Positions 1 through 12,990 of a DNA stretch of 64,000 nucleotides are shown one piece after another. The notes under the pieces were generated by a model. The model did not search any database and was not told the DNA's origin. It was given only the letters and a program-made list of their open reading frames with translations. The translations under genes were made by a program, and so were the position numbers. Position 1 is the stretch's first letter, and every line of letters begins with the position of its first letter. The DNA is from Lutraria lutraria (taxonomy: Eukaryota; Mollusca; Bivalvia; Venerida; Mactridae), in contig OZ026847.1 of NCBI GenBank assembly GCA_964023205.1, positions 3,718,819 through 3,782,818 on the forward strand, written 5' to 3'.

Positions 1-435
1 CGCGCCCTAGTCCACTCGTTATACAACTAAGTGCGCTTTTCTAGACGAATTATACTTATGAGTATTAGTTTATTGAACAGGCTTGCTTGCTTGATCTTGG
101 TTACTACCAGTTTTCGACCTTCACAGACTCAAAATCTGTAGCGGAATCTAAAAATAGATTTCATGGCTTCCCCTATCACAACTAAAGAAGAAGCTCTTCA
201 CCAAACGCAAAAAAATAGTTCCGAGGAGAAGACGGTAATCGGTCATATCTGTTTCACACTATCTATATAAAACGGCTTTGGTGTAAAGATTATAATGTAA
301 TATATGTTGCTTAATGAGTGGAATCAAATGAAATACGTTAAAACAAAAGTCGAACAAGATGAGATTACTGCGCAACTGAACTATTGACAGCTGGGTGTAT
401 CTATATGAAAAACGAACTTCTTCATAGCATGGAGA

Positions 436-500
436 TTGGTGGCCAGCGGTAAGGATGCTCGCTTACGGAGTGAGAGGTCTTAGGTTCAATACTCGGTAAT
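436..500 (+). repeat. tRNA-like SINE head
   Basis: A stretch starting TGGTGGCCAGCGG and ending GGTTCAATACTCGG has the spacing of RNA polymerase III A and B boxes. The arms do not fold into a clean cloverleaf, so it looks like a decayed tRNA-derived SINE head rather than a working tRNA. Confidence 0.45.
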
Positions 501-748
501 AGCATATTTTTTTTATTTATATGAACATTTTTTTTTTCAAATAATTAGCTAATATATCAAAGAGAAAGTATAGTTGTGTTAAAAAATGTATTTCAATGAA
601 ATAAAAAACAAATCTACATGAAAAGTCCAAATCATAATTATATGCAGTTTTCATGAAAATTGATAAAAACAATATCAATAATCAACAAACTGCCTAAAAC
701 ATGTAAATAAATTACTATTATTTTCAGTGATAAATAATAAACCAATGG

Positions 749-860
749 ACCTCGGTCGTGGCTGTGTGTGGCACTCTGTTGCTGATAATGCAACTGTCTA
801 ACCTCAGGATCAAACCCTGTTCTTCCAGCGCTATCAGCGCTTTGATTATAGCTGTTTGCG
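749..860 (+). repeat. possible decayed tRNA-derived SINE
   Basis: CTCGGTCGTGGCTGTG (A-box-like) is followed about 50 bp later by AGGATCAAACCCTG (B-box-like). The pattern is weaker than in the other SINE copies of this window. Confidence 0.3.
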
Positions 861-965
861 AGTACATAGTGTAGAGTCTATTACTATAACTTCATACAAA
901 AAACATAAACCAATATGCTTCTTGTAATTCGTCTACCTATAACATTTGTTATAGTTTTTTATCTT

Positions 966-2221
966 AGGCCACTACTTTTTTATTTCTTGGTTTACAATAA
1001 TTTTTTGGAAAAATGTCCATCGGCAGGTCGAAAAAAAAAAAAAACTGCTTTGGTGACGCACAAAATTCGCATTATGCACTCGGCAGTGGTAGCAAATATA
1101 CCAAACTATATATGGTAGTACTACTTAATACTGGTAGGAATGACCAGGAAGTAGCACTTTCCTACCACAGATATTGAAACAGAATTTGACTGCTTACAAC
1201 AGTGATACAACAAACAAAGTTTGGTCAGGTAAACTTGTGTAGCCACACTTTGATAAAAATTAAGAATACAAATAAAACAATAAAATTCAATAACAATTTC
1301 AGTTGGTGGACAGATATGATAATAATTTAAACAACCCTCCACGTCCAGCACTCCTGACAAGTAACAAGCTACAAGAATGTAAAGAGAAACTTATAAGAAT
1401 TAGTCACAAAAGCTGCTTGATGTGCCCCTTAAAACAGTATGATTATGAAAGAATCGAATACAAACTTGTAAATATGTTGCTTTAATGCTATGATAAATCT
1501 ATTCCACCATGGTTCCCTCAACTAGTTCAATATAAAATAACCAAGGTATATTGATTACTTATTTAAGCCGTACATGTACTCGTATGTGAGTTATATCGGG
1601 CCATGCATTGGATATTTATCCTTGGCACTCCTGCTGTTCAAAGCCTTCTTGGTGTATCTCCATGTGAGGCGAGCATTGTATGAATGTGTGAACAGTTATT
1701 GATCGAGTCACTCAAAACAAATTCCTATACATTCCGAGCCCTATTTCCAGCATCCAGGCAACATGTTAACTTTTCAACAGTGTTACACGTTGAAATGATT
1801 CTTATTGCTTCATAAATTATATAAATCCTACAAATTATGGTAAAACTTTCTTAAATTTCTTTATAAACTGCATTACAAACAATTTGGACTCGACCTACTT
1901 GTCTTCGTCTATTGCTCGTATCGCGAAAATACATGACAATGCAAATTTAAGAGTGTAAATATAACCCAACCACCAAATTTTCACTAGGATTGATGCAATT
2001 CACTTCATGTGTTACCCCAGCCAGCATAAAGACGTCTATCGGCCCATCCGACATGTAAATCACCCGCTACTATACTTAAAATACGCAGTCAGATTCGTTC
2101 TCAAAAATTTTCGTACCATCGGCAAAAATAAAAATGCCAAATTGCAATTTCATTTTTTTTCACTTTTGGAAAAAATACGACCGCCGCTTTTGTAAACCAA
2201 GAAATAAAAAAGAAATGGCCT
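966..2221. mobile_element. possible TIR element (MITE-like), AGGCCA ends
   Basis: The left end reads AGGCCACTACTTTTTTATTT and the right end, on the opposite strand, AGGCCATTTCTTTTTTATTT; both continue with CTTGGTTTACAA. This imperfect inverted pair of about 36 bp encloses 1.26 kb with no recognisable coding sequence. The AGGCCA terminus recurs at 37446-37928. Target duplication is not clear. Confidence 0.45.
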
Positions 2222-2264
2222 TATACTACAAAACGATATAATGATATAAAAATAAAGTGGATGT

Positions 2265-2600
2265 TCAAATCCTCAACGTATTCTAAGAGTTTTTATTCAA
2301 AATAGCTTGACGGTCGTATGGGACTATTTAATTGTCGCGTCATGTTGCTGAACGGTTATGACGCTGTTAAAGAGAGACATGACGTGCGTTTTTAAATCCA
2401 AATAAATAGAGTTTTGAGACTTATTTCGGTGTAGACAAAGATATTTTGCTGAAGGAACAGGATAAATCGAAAACATGGTCGGTGCTGAGATGGAGAAAGT
2501 TTATTCGGTTCCGCACGACAGCTAAAATGGGCTCACCTGATAAACCTTCTCCATCTCGACACCAACCATGTATTCTCTATGTCAAAATACATGCAAATGC
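2265..2600 (-). repeat. interspersed repeat, copy A, with internal hairpin
   Basis: The same sequence occurs in opposite orientation at 13380-13710. Shared landmarks include the GATAAACCTTCTCCAT hairpin stem and the block around CATGTTGCTGAACGGTTATG. It carries a self-complementary segment at about 2478-2572. No protein is encoded. The family is unknown to me. Confidence 0.6.
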
Positions 2601-3034
2601 ATATGTAAACTAAAAGAAACATAACAAGTACGACTCGACAAAATACATCCGGCGTGCGAACTATGACATTTATTCTTAAGGTTTAGTTTTTGGACTACCA
2701 AAAAAAAAAAAATACACAATTTATGAAAACAAAATGCCATTGTCTGTATCAATAAACTATAAATCGACTTTTATAGCCTAAATCTAAATTTATTTTCTTT
2801 TCGTCTCGGACAAATTATATTGCGTGTATAATTATTGTTTACATAATGCATATTATATTGTTATGTACAATTGTATTGTATTTTTTTACAAAATGGAGTT
2901 ACGTAAGTCTGTTCATACAATGATATTCATTCAAAAGCGACTCTTCTCCTTGCCCTAACGGTATTTTAAAAAGATGAAACCCAGGGTAGGAAATCTGTTT
3001 GTAAAATCGCCACAATGAAATTTATCATACTTAC

Positions 3035-3203
3035 ATGAAATGTCCACGCAATTGCTAATACCACGGAACTCAGAACAAGTTTTCCACAACCCCCAATTTG
3101 CACCAGTAGCTGTCGACCATTGTGCTATAGCCGTAGCTAAAATAGCAAGAAGAGCAGTAACGCCAGTGACCGCCACAGCCGCGATACCCAATGCGTTCAC
3201 CAT
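3035..3203 (-). CDS. claudin/PMP22-like protein, first coding exon (partial gene)
   Basis: The exon codes 56 residues plus one base and ends at a good donor (CAT|GTAAGT). It begins MVNALGIAAV, runs into a hydrophobic first membrane segment (about residues 5-27), then shows the claudin-type extracellular signature: W29, W37-G-L-W40, C43 and C52, with eight residues between the cysteines. Claudins and relatives of the PMP22/EMP/claudin superfamily are four-pass membrane proteins of cell junctions; the W-GLW-C-C pattern is the family hallmark. An in-frame ATG at 3236 lies 11 codons upstream; I prefer 3203 because claudins start right before TM1. Later exons would lie to the left; none is recognisable in 1-3000, so they are probably outside the window. 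Invertebrate claudin-likes are diverse and no subtype can be named. Confidence 0.72.
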
Positions 3204-3239
3204 GTTTATACAAATTTTCCCCAAAAGATAATCCAAAAA

Positions 3240-4309
3240 TCAGTGTTCCTTTCGTCCTAGTCGGTGGTCATTAAAGACTGGCGCAAACACCAGCACGCAT
3301 GTAATATACTCGTCACGGTTGTCAAGTGTACAAATAAATGTAAACAAACTTTACAAAACCATCGAATATTAAATTTCTAGGTACTCTTATCAAAATACTG
3401 ATAGCTATATATTGCAGACTGAGCACATTTTTGCATGTTCACCCGTTTATCATTATGAAACGTACGGCGACGACTCGTTTTGGGGACAACATGAATAAGT
3501 CGGCGCATGTTTATCAGCAATTTTAATGATATTTAATACCAAGACTGAGCTTACATCAAGTTAACACAATAGTGAACTACTCGTATATCTGTGAAAACAT
3601 CCACGTCAGCTTTCGAGCAGATTGCGACTAATTCCATTTTAACTTATAAAGACAAATGAACGTGATCAATACGCATGAACAAGACATTCAATCATCAAAT
3701 GAATTTTGTCACTTTGTGTATTTTTTTTTGTTTTAACCTGCAACCAAATGTATAAAAATTGATTAAATTTAAACAGTGTGTTTAATTTGAGGTAAGGTTA
3801 AACTTTGGGTTATTTTGTGTAATGTGAGTGTAAAACATTTATTCGTTAAAGATAATTTCTGGTTAAATTTAGTCTTTGTGTTTGATATTGGTAATAAAGT
3901 CAACCGGATCCTCTGTTTGTCTGCTTGCTCATTTAAATTGCCGAAGTCCTATATGATTAATACAAGACAGACGATCAATTTGTTTCTGGTTAATGCTTAG
4001 TTAAACTCTTGACCTAGCTCCAAGTTTAACCAAGACGTTCATTTTAACCAACGTTAACACAGTTAGGCACAGCTGAAGACAGTAGATTTATTTTAGTTGA
4101 AAACATCTTTCGTCATATACTAGTATATATCGATCTTTGTGATCGTTCTGTAAAATGTGCTTTTTGTTTCATGACAGTCTAATATTTAAAATGATGCTGA
4201 AATACAAACTTGCTTTCGGGGTCATACATCTGCAGGAAGTATTTACACCGTTAGTCACATCACAGAAGAAAATATATCTACAATGTGTCAAACGGCGGTA
4301 CGTAAATGT
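3240..4309. other. AT-rich intergenic, nothing recognised
   Basis: This is presumably the 5' flank of the claudin-like gene. No exon, RNA gene or known repeat was recognised. Confidence 0.5.
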
Positions 4310-4757
4310 CTCTACAGTAAGTTACGTGACATCTGTAAATATATATACAATAAGTCAAATGTCATCAGTAAATATATCTACAATAAGTCACATGTCATCA
4401 ATAAATATATCTACAATAAGTCACATGTCATCAGTAAATATATCTACAATAAGTCACATGTCATCAGTAAATATATCTACAATAAGTCACATGTCATCAG
4501 TAAATATATCTACAACAAGTCACATGTCATCAGTAAATATATCTACAATAAGTCACATGGCATCAGTAAATATATCTACAATAAGTCACATGTCATCAGT
4601 AAATATATCTACAATAAGTCACATGGCATCAGTAAATATATCTACAATAAGTCACATGGCATCAGTAAATATATCTACAATAAGTCACATGGCATCAGTA
4701 AATATATCTACAATAAGTCACATGTCATCAGTAAATATATCTACAATAAGTCACATG
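4310..4757 (+). repeat. 33-bp minisatellite, about 13.5 units
   Basis: Tandem units of 33 bp containing CAGTAAATATATCTACAATA and AGTCACATG are arranged head to tail. The first two units are diverged (ATATATATACAATAAG, GTCAAATG) and the remaining dozen differ by single changes (ATGTCATC versus ATGGCATC, one ACAATA to ACAACA). Because 33 is a multiple of three and the unit lacks stops in two frames, it generates two overlapping open frames (4155-4835 and 4283-4786) reading MSSVNISTISH and SKYIYNKSHVI. These are repeat translations, not evidence of a gene. Confidence 0.95.
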
Positions 4758-5744
4758 CTTTCAATTCCTCGTCGCTCTCAGTATAATCTTTCATTAATTT
4801 CAGTCTCTGCTCGATCCAGGTCTGTGTGTTGGTGATCAACTTGAACTGAGTTTTAGATTTCTAAACAGTATAAGCTTACTTTCCTGTGCAAAATTTCGGT
4901 AAAACTGAAGTTTCAAAGAATGCGTCGTAAAATACTACGTGTAACGGATCCTCGGTTTAACCTAATATGATAAGTATTTGCTGTTTGTCAAATATTAACG
5001 CGATGCACTTTTGCGATTTTTTTTATCTTTGAAAACGATTTTATCAATTCTAAAGTTATTTTAATCAGGAACGCGCAGGAAGTTTCCATTAATGTGAAGT
5101 TAAGCTTCCTCTATAATCGGCGATATTCGTTCTCAAAGCAAATGTTTTAATGATTACACGTGATGATTAAACCACCGGGTAAAAATGATGCAAATGTTAT
5201 GACATACATGTAGTGTCTGAACCTACTGTTAAAAACATGCAATAAACGTGCAGCGTCATTGTCATATTGTAGCAATGATTTAACAAGGTATAATGTAGAA
5301 TGCTCGGTAGTTAGGTTCATTCCAATTTAGAACATTGAAAACATATAGTCATGTGCATTTTTCTTTAACAATTTAAAATGATTTCAATGCGATCATTTGC
5401 AGCTTAAGTTTAAGACAAACACCTAACTTGATCTTTTCCTAATTGCTCCTGATTTCAACTGTCACAAAACAATGTCTCAAAATTTAAGTTCCACTACGAG
5501 TGTCTATTGGGTAGAACGGTAAAACAATTTATCGTTATTTGAATAGCTTATAACAAACTTACAACAAAACCTTTGTGGTCCTTTATAAAATTAACGTAAA
5601 TAACCAAGGAAACAACAACAAATTATATTAATATGAAAAAAAGAAAAGAAAATGGAATACAAATTTATCTTAGAGATAATTATTATCACAGAATAAAATT
5701 ACTATTACAACATCGTTATCTAAGAATTATTAATATTTAAAATG
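4758..5744. other. intergenic, nothing recognised
   Basis: AT-rich sequence without supported exons or repeats. Confidence 0.45.
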
Positions 5745-6275
5745 TTCATAAAAACAACTTAAAACACTAGTAAGCAGATGGGCTTTGACGGTGGACTTAA
5801 ACTGAGGGAGGCTCTTAACTTCTTGTATATGCTGTGGCATTTCATTCCAGAGGGAGCAACCTTGATAAGCAAATGATCGTTTACCAAAACACGTAACCTT
5901 GGGTAGACAAAATCTTCCAGTGTCTGTACATGAATCACTGGAAGCATCAACTGACACTCTGAACATAGTTGAATAGTTATGAACTGAACTAAGTGGAATG
6001 AAATGCTCATTTTAGGTAACTGGTGCTCTACCACTGTAGATTTTGAACACATGACACAACATGATTTGATCAAGCCTTTTTGAGACAGGTAACCAGTTCA
6101 GCTTGACAAAATGACTTTGATCAATATGAGCTCTTGCGTATAGATTTAACACAAATCTGATCATTTTGTTTTGGGTGACCTGTAGCTTGTTCCTAAGTTC
6201 CTGAGTCAAGCTGTTATACCAAACTGAATAACCATAGTCAAAATGACACTGAATAAGGGATGTTGCTAGTAACCT
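5745..6275 (-). pseudogene. non-LTR retrotransposon reverse transcriptase C-terminal remnant
   Basis: On the minus strand three frames together read as the conserved tail of LINE-type reverse transcriptases (Jockey/CR1/RTE-like). In order: TSLIQCHFDYGYSVWYNSL (about 6260-6200), LQVTQNKMIRFVLNL, LNWLPVSKRLDQIMLCHVFK, then after frameshifts FCLPKVTCFGKRSFAY and SLWNEMPQHIQEVKSLPQFK. The WLPV...R and LWN.LP...... pattern is the usual hallmark near the RT C-terminus. At least two frame changes and no upstream catalytic palm domain are visible, so this is a 5'-truncated dead copy, as is typical of incomplete target-primed insertion. Confidence 0.85.
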
Positions 6276-6410
6276 GTTAAGATGTCGTAAGACACGTGGC
6301 TAAACTGACCCCAGATGCTTTAATCAGACATTATGAATAGAAGACCTTGCCACCGATTGCCAGACAATTAATTTGACTATTTCGGGCCTTTGGTCTTTAT
6401 TTCATTTGAA

Positions 6411-7193
6411 TAATCAAAGCTCTGAAGGTTCTGCTGTTGTTCGGAACTACGAAGTAGTCAAAATCTTAAGTTCTTTGTGGAATGAGGTATTGGGCTGAGT
6501 TTTGGAAGCCGACCGATAATTTCGCGCATGAATTTTGATGCAGACCCAAGCACTACACATTTTCTACACCAGAAATGCAATTGTTAAACTTGTTCCCGTT
6601 ACATGTGCTTTCAGTACTTTGATTTATGTTTCTTATCTGATCACCAAAAGTAGTTCAGCAATAAGCATATATAGTCTGCAGTACCCGCGCTTTCGAATAC
6701 ATGTAATATCTCATACATTAGGACATGCTCGAAGAAAACGTTACACGTTATAAGCATTAAAATAATCGATTATAATTTCCCGATGAACCAATTGTATCTG
6801 GTTGACTCACAGTTATCATCGCATCGTCCACGAATTCAATGATGACTTCAATTTGTTTACAATAGAAGCTTGGAACCAGACTAAATTACATATATACAGC
6901 GCGTGAATGATCACGTCGTCCTTCCTAGAAATGTGTGTACTGATAGCAAATATTGTAGTAAAACTATTTTACGTCTGTTTGTATTGCTCGTTTACGATTG
7001 TGCATAGCCATCTGATTTTGACTCGAATGTACGTAAAATTTGAATTTGTATTTATGCCATTGAATTGAAAAAATGGAACTATGTTCGTAGGCGGAAGGTA
7101 AATGGAAGCTGTTATGTATGCAGGGAAATTAAAACCGACCGACTGTTGAGAAATGGTCTTAACTTTGTGTTCGTACCGAACAACAAAAATGAA
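6411..7193 (+). repeat. partial copy of the 24.8-28.7 kb TIR element
   Basis: From CAAAGCTCTGAAGGTTCTGC to TTCGTACCGAACAACAAAAA this segment matches 27608-28433 in the same orientation, with many substitutions and small indels. It lies 0.9 kb downstream of BHMT copy 1, as the other copy lies 0.5 kb downstream of copy 2, but the latter is inside a TIR-bounded element. I therefore read it as a truncated element copy rather than shared gene flank. Confidence 0.7.
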
Positions 7194-8098
7194 TTTAAAA
7201 TAAGAATCGCTCGAAATCTTCGATGTATGAGCCATTACGATTTGAACAGACTCGTGCGGTTTGTTAACGCTTTGTATCATGCATTCGTACGTTTTCAACT
7301 AAACATGAGAAACTTTAAAAGTTTTTTGACGTGAAGTTAGCGATTGGACTGATGCACTATCGAGTGTTTCTCACGTAAAGTTGAAAACGTACGATAATCG
7401 TGTGTGTTACCGTGTCATATTGTCTTTTCACTTTTATAACATGAGGAACGAGATGGTTTCGAAAATGGATGAAAAGTATATTACGTGAAAAAAGCGAGCT
7501 TAGTATAACTGGAACAATAGACTTTTCAGTGAAGATTCATTTATGCCACCAAGTCATAAAGTACAGGTACCATTAAAACCAAAGTCATTTGGTTCACAGG
7601 GTATGTACATATGTATATGTTCCGGATACATTGGCAACTCATTCCATATTCATGTACAGTATACATAAATAAGTTGTATATAATATGCAGTAGCATTGGT
7701 GAGGCAAATCGAACACTGGTATATACGCCATCAAAATCAAATAAAAAGTTTTTTATTTTTCCAACTCGATAGACAAAATGTCACTTTTGATTAATTTCTT
7801 ATCTTAGGTAGAACTACTGTTCCAGTGTTTCATCCTCCTTTTTTTCGTATTGTCTTATGTTTTGTGTTGATTTGGAGGGGGTTGAGCAAAAAAGTTATTT
7901 GTGAAAGGTTACACATTTTGTCTCTGTTCTTTTTCTCTAGATGAATCTGGTTCTGGTCTGTATTGAATTATGCCTCATGAATTAAAAATTAGAACACTTT
8001 TTTGATATGATTGCATTCTGTGATACAGCATTTGCTTTATTTTTTGCATCTCATGTAGTGATCTGAAAATATTAATAACCACATGCAGTACAAGTAAT
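7194..8098. other. 3' flank of BHMT copy 1
   Basis: No gene is seen. A short inverted pair (CGTACGTTTTCAACT near 7288 and AGTTGAAAACGTACG near 7376) could form a hairpin. About 60 bp next to the stop codon (8040-8098) resemble the 3' flank of the plus-strand BHMT gene; similarity then ends. Confidence 0.5.
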
Positions 8099-10277
8099 TT
8101 ACGATTTTGCACTTTTGTTGTTCCTTAGGTTCTCAGTAAATTCTTTCCTGAATTTTGTTTTATCCCCGAAAATGTAGTGCTTGGCCATATCCGGTGAATA
8201 TTTGCTTGCTGGAGGACTACGCCCATACTTCTCTGCAACAATACGGAGCATGTTGGACGAATTACCGCAGCACAACCCAACATACTGAACACCTAATTCC
8301 TTAGCTTTAGATCCAAACTCTTCTACCTGTTGTCGGCTACATTGGCGGGAACAGAGGTCAATAGGAAATGCCAGTTTGTCTGAAATATAAGGACATTTGA
8401 ATGTAATTAATGAATTTGGTTTTAATGATGTTAAGACAATGTGAATGGTTTTAATGAAATATGTGCCGAATCAAAGCAGAAGTTATGAACTTTAGGTTTG
8501 ATTTATAAATTAGTTAAGAAGGATGTGAACTTTATTAACAACATCTCCTGTAGTTACATCTAAAGGAGGAATTTTAGCCGTATACTGACATCAATCACGT
8601 ACCAGTGCCGGGAATGGTCAAATTAAAGAAGATGGGTTCTTCTGGCGTGGTGTTGTAAACAACTGGTAACGCAGCTATTGGAATCTTTCAAAAATGAAAA
8701 TTAAAAAATAATTATATTGATAAATCTGACAATGTGTAAAACTGTAAAAAATCGTGAAAAAAAATGAAATAATGAATTCTATAAAATCTTAGGATAATTA
8801 TTGTCAACAAAATTGAGATATCAAAAATATTCTTACGTCATTCAACTTAACATAGATCTAATGAATAACATACTAAACGCCAAATACGAGTTTACCCCAA
8901 ACGTCACAATACATACTGTGCAGGTTTGCTTGATTTTCTCAATCAATGGTAACATAGTTTCAGGTCCACGGCTACAGTTCAAACCTACGACAGCCGCTCC
9001 TGCTTCTTCCAGTCTCTTACAAGCCTCAACCACGTCAACTCCATCAACCAAAGCATCAGATGCTGATGGCGATAATGTAATTACTGCTGGTAGACCTAGT
9101 GGATGGAAAAACTTAAGCCAATGAATTATCCCTTCTTATAGGTCTAAACCTTGACTGGGTCAAACAATAAACTATCCCTACACCTAGGTCTAAACATTTA
9201 CTGTGTCAATCATAATATTGGTCAAACTCCACGCCAATCCCCATATTACTCCGTGGACATATGCAAGCGCCTACCTTGCACATTTAATGACTGAACTTCC
9301 ACCTTCGGATTCTTCAACACCCGTACGCTCAAACATTACCAACCTACGCCGAAGCTACTTTTGGGTTATAAAGACAACTTTAACGCTAGTCAGATACGCT
9401 ATGTAAATGCTTATCTGACATATAGTAAAGCATGAAGGGATAAAATAAAGTACGTTCCGATCATTAGCATCATATCTATATACCTTGTCCATACTTCTGT
9501 ATGCTTTGCAAAGCCAACATTGCTTCACCGAGACAACAATAGGTTTCACCGACAATATAATCTGCCCCCATCTCTGCGGCAATCTCTATCTGCTCCTATA
9601 AAGTAAATATTGACTGAGCCATATCATTTCGGATGTTCAAATAAGTTAGATATAGACTACGAATAATGATGAAAACAATAATAATATATCATCTTCCACT
9701 TCTTATTCTACCCAACTACACTGGACATATTTAATATAAGCGAATGTACCACATAATTCGGTAATTACAATGTCGTCTCAAACAATTCATACATCTAACA
9801 GGCTTCAACATACCATATAGATCTACCATGGTTACCTTCCCATAATTCGTAGTTTGAATTATCTATGAAAGTATCTTCTTTGAATAAAAATACACAAAAA
9901 AGTCTTTGTTTCTGGTTTATCCGGCCTACTACATTATTGTCCACGACCCGAGGTACGGCAAAACCACTTTCTTACTTTTTTGAACCGCACGCTTTCAAGA
10001 ACAAATAAAATCCCTACTTACCTACCTATACCCGCCTTATTTTAGCGAGCATGAAACCAGGAAGGAACAAATATTCTACATACTTTGAATATGTTTTCTG
10101 TTGGTTGAAAAGTGCTTTCATCACTGTGAACATACACAGCAGAGTTACATATGTTTCCCGCCATCAAACATCCATGTTCGTCGGCGACTTCACGAGCTAG
10201 TTTAAAGCTGTGCGGTTCATGGCTTCCAAGTCGTTTTCTCGACCGACAACTCGAAGTTTTTCTCGGTGGGCATAATA

Positions 10278-12237
10278 CTAAAATAAAAAATTCTCTTTGA
10301 GACATGCTCAACTTATTGTGATAATCTATGTTCAGTGATATACATAAAAAAGTTCAGAAATCAGATAGTTTAAACGGGAGTTACTTATTTAGGAACCAAA
10401 TAAACAGACACAATTATGGTAAGGTTCCCTTTAAGGTATCTGCCTTGGATGCAAGGTCAAAACAAGTTTCACCAATTTATAGATTTAAAAACTAAATTAT
10501 AATTATATACTAAAATAAACCCACTGTATAAAGTGCATTGCAAGTAATTTTAAACAAATATTACATTTGATTGGTCTTGTACAACGATAACTACTCTGTA
10601 TATAGGAATATATTACAACAACTAGCCTTAATGACTATAAATGTATAAAGCAGGGTATAGTGCCTCAGTTGTTTGATAACGTCTTCCGTTCGTTAGATAC
10701 TTGACTTTAAAGTAATTTCGTATCCAGAACCCCGCTGTTTATTACGTAATACTCCATGGATAAATAGATAAAAAATTCCAATTCTAGATTAACATTTCCG
10801 CTACAAAATACCGAAAACCGCTTTGAAATCCGTCATCAAATAAGACGGCAATGTTAAATTGAAAATGACACCTACTGTGTTTTTTTTAAGCTGAGCAATA
10901 CAAAAATTAAAGTGTCGGATCATAATCGTGTCATGAAATCAACGAAATTTGACGCACCCCATTCAATTTTGATAGCCAATCAAAATCGCTTATGTTTACA
11001 GTTCAATAATTGAAACCACGCCCAGGTTTGATGTCTAGTAAGATATTTTATAACGATTTTTGTCATTAATGAATTAATAGTATCATATCGTACCAATACA
11101 ATGCACACTATGTTAGAGATGTTTAACGCTGATAAAGAAAAGTCAATAAATTTGTGCAGTATTTATTGCAATAAACCACCATTTTGAGCGTTCGGTTAGA
11201 ATTTGTTGTTGCTTGGTATTAAAGTATGATATTTAATCTTTGTAAATAACGTAAAATATCATTTTACGTTATTTTAGCGATTATAGCCAATGCCGATACG
11301 TTAAATTGAATACGCAATATCAACGCCTTTTTTTGCGCCGAGTGAAAACCAACAGCTAGTATATTCATGTAGGATCGTATTTGCAATGTTCTAATTTACG
11401 TGTATTTCTCTCGTTGATCATGAATGCTTAGTCATATACACAAATCGTGCAGAAAACGCACAGCCTTATCTTGAGACATCGCCGACTAAGACAATATGGC
11501 TTTCCTTTTGAGTTACGTTACCGATTCTTTCAAGATTCCCCGACCGCAATTCTAACCAAACAAAAAAGAAAATTTTGGATTTCATTTCAGCTTTCCGTCG
11601 TTTAGTAGGACGAGCTTTTTAATGAAACTAGAAAATATTTTAAAATTCTGAACTACCCAACGTTTTAAATTTGGGTCGCGTAAACATCAACAGCTTTTTT
11701 GTAAGGATTGCATTATATACTTAGTTCACTTCTCTTAATAACATTCTCTAAAAGATCTGACATATAAACCCTCATTTATAAAATTCTAATCTAAAGTTAC
11801 AAATACCAAAACACGTAACAATTTGGCAGTACATGAATATAAAATGAAACTACACAAATTTGGACTGTTTATTACTATTACAACTACTGTGGAAAACTGC
11901 CACCTTTTATTCGTTATTTCTTTACCTTCAAAACATTTATCTTAAAGTGGTGGATTCTAAAACAAAATAGATCGTTTGTCAATAGATTTCCTGCATTTAA
12001 CTAAAAAAACAAAATACAAAGGTACTTTTTAAAAATGCTGATAAACTCCAAAATAATTATCTCTAACGAATGAAAATAGTTTTGGAAACAACATTGTAGG
12101 ACAAGAACGATAGTATTTTGTTGGAGTTGGGATTTAAGTACTGTTTCAGAAATCCTTCTTTGATCTAAATTTATCGTTGGACAGACACTATTAAAATATG
12201 CAATGAGCCCTTGTTTCAAAGTATTAAAATATCATAC
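10278..12237. other. BHMT copy 1 intron 2, nothing recognised
   Basis: This 1.96-kb intron shares patchy similarity with intron 2 of copy 2 (for example the region near 11300-11900 versus 32120-32840). No embedded gene or element was recognised. Confidence 0.6.
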
Positions 12238-12439
12238 CGTAAATGCAAGGACTACATCACTTCCGGCATGCACAAATTCTTCATAAAGTTGTCGTACCAA
12301 TTGCGGATGCTCAAGTATGACTTCCGGTACAAAACAGCCAGCTTGCAAGTAGCCTCTTCTCTCAAATTCAAATATGTAACCTTCAGCCACAACAATGGAC
12401 CCGCCATTTTTAAATCGTTCTAGGAACGCTGAGGAGGTA

Positions 12440-12990
12440 AAGATATGTATTTGTTATCGTTCATATTTTGAATTTATGGGATATATCACAAGCGACGCGA
12501 AGCGGAGCGCAGTAATATGTCGCATAAAATTCATGATATGAACGATAACTGATTTACAGTTTGTCCTAATTTCTGTCACGTAGGCATGTTTTGTCTCGAC
12601 AAAAATTGTCAATCATCACTATAGATGTAATTTGACGCCGCCCACAAAGTACCTCAGTTCAGAAGGAAATTAAAAAGATAGTGGAGGCAGTCATTGTGCT
12701 TTATATGCGTTAATAAGAGCCAACATTTATTTGTACCAATGGAATTTCACTTAGCTTACGACGAATTCTAGATTTATAATTGTTTAATTCTTGATGAACT
12801 GGTATTGTTAGTTATTATATAAACTATCAATACCCAGAAATGAATGATTTCAATGTTTCTTGCTGTTATAATATTCTTTCAATTTGGACCATTAGGCCTA
12901 TGCACCGATAGTTACAGTTTTCGGCCGTTCTGTTTCTTGCCAAACTTCTTGGATTCTTGCACATGTTTAAGTTCGAATCCGGCTTAGATC
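12440..12990 (+). repeat. interspersed repeat with terminal hairpin, copy A (intron 1)
   Basis: The start, GTTATCGTTCATATTTTGAA, is mirrored about 90 bp later by ATGATATGAACGATAAC around a core of GATATATCACAAGCGACGCG type. The element then runs through AATTTGGACCATTAGGCCTA. The same sequence lies inverted at 22550-23090. Non-coding; probably a non-autonomous DNA element. Confidence 0.7.

Noticed and set aside
4310..4757. CRISPR-like array
   Set aside because: Units are contiguous with no unique spacers, and the genome is animal.
4155..4835. 226- and 167-codon open frames as a repeat-rich protein gene
   Set aside because: They result from a 33-bp tandem repeat lacking stops; no signal peptide, domain or splice structure supports translation.
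7065..7334. 89-codon frame rich in Arg/Asn as a small gene
   Set aside because: It lies at the border of a degenerate element copy, is not open in the matching sequence at 28300, and has no motif.
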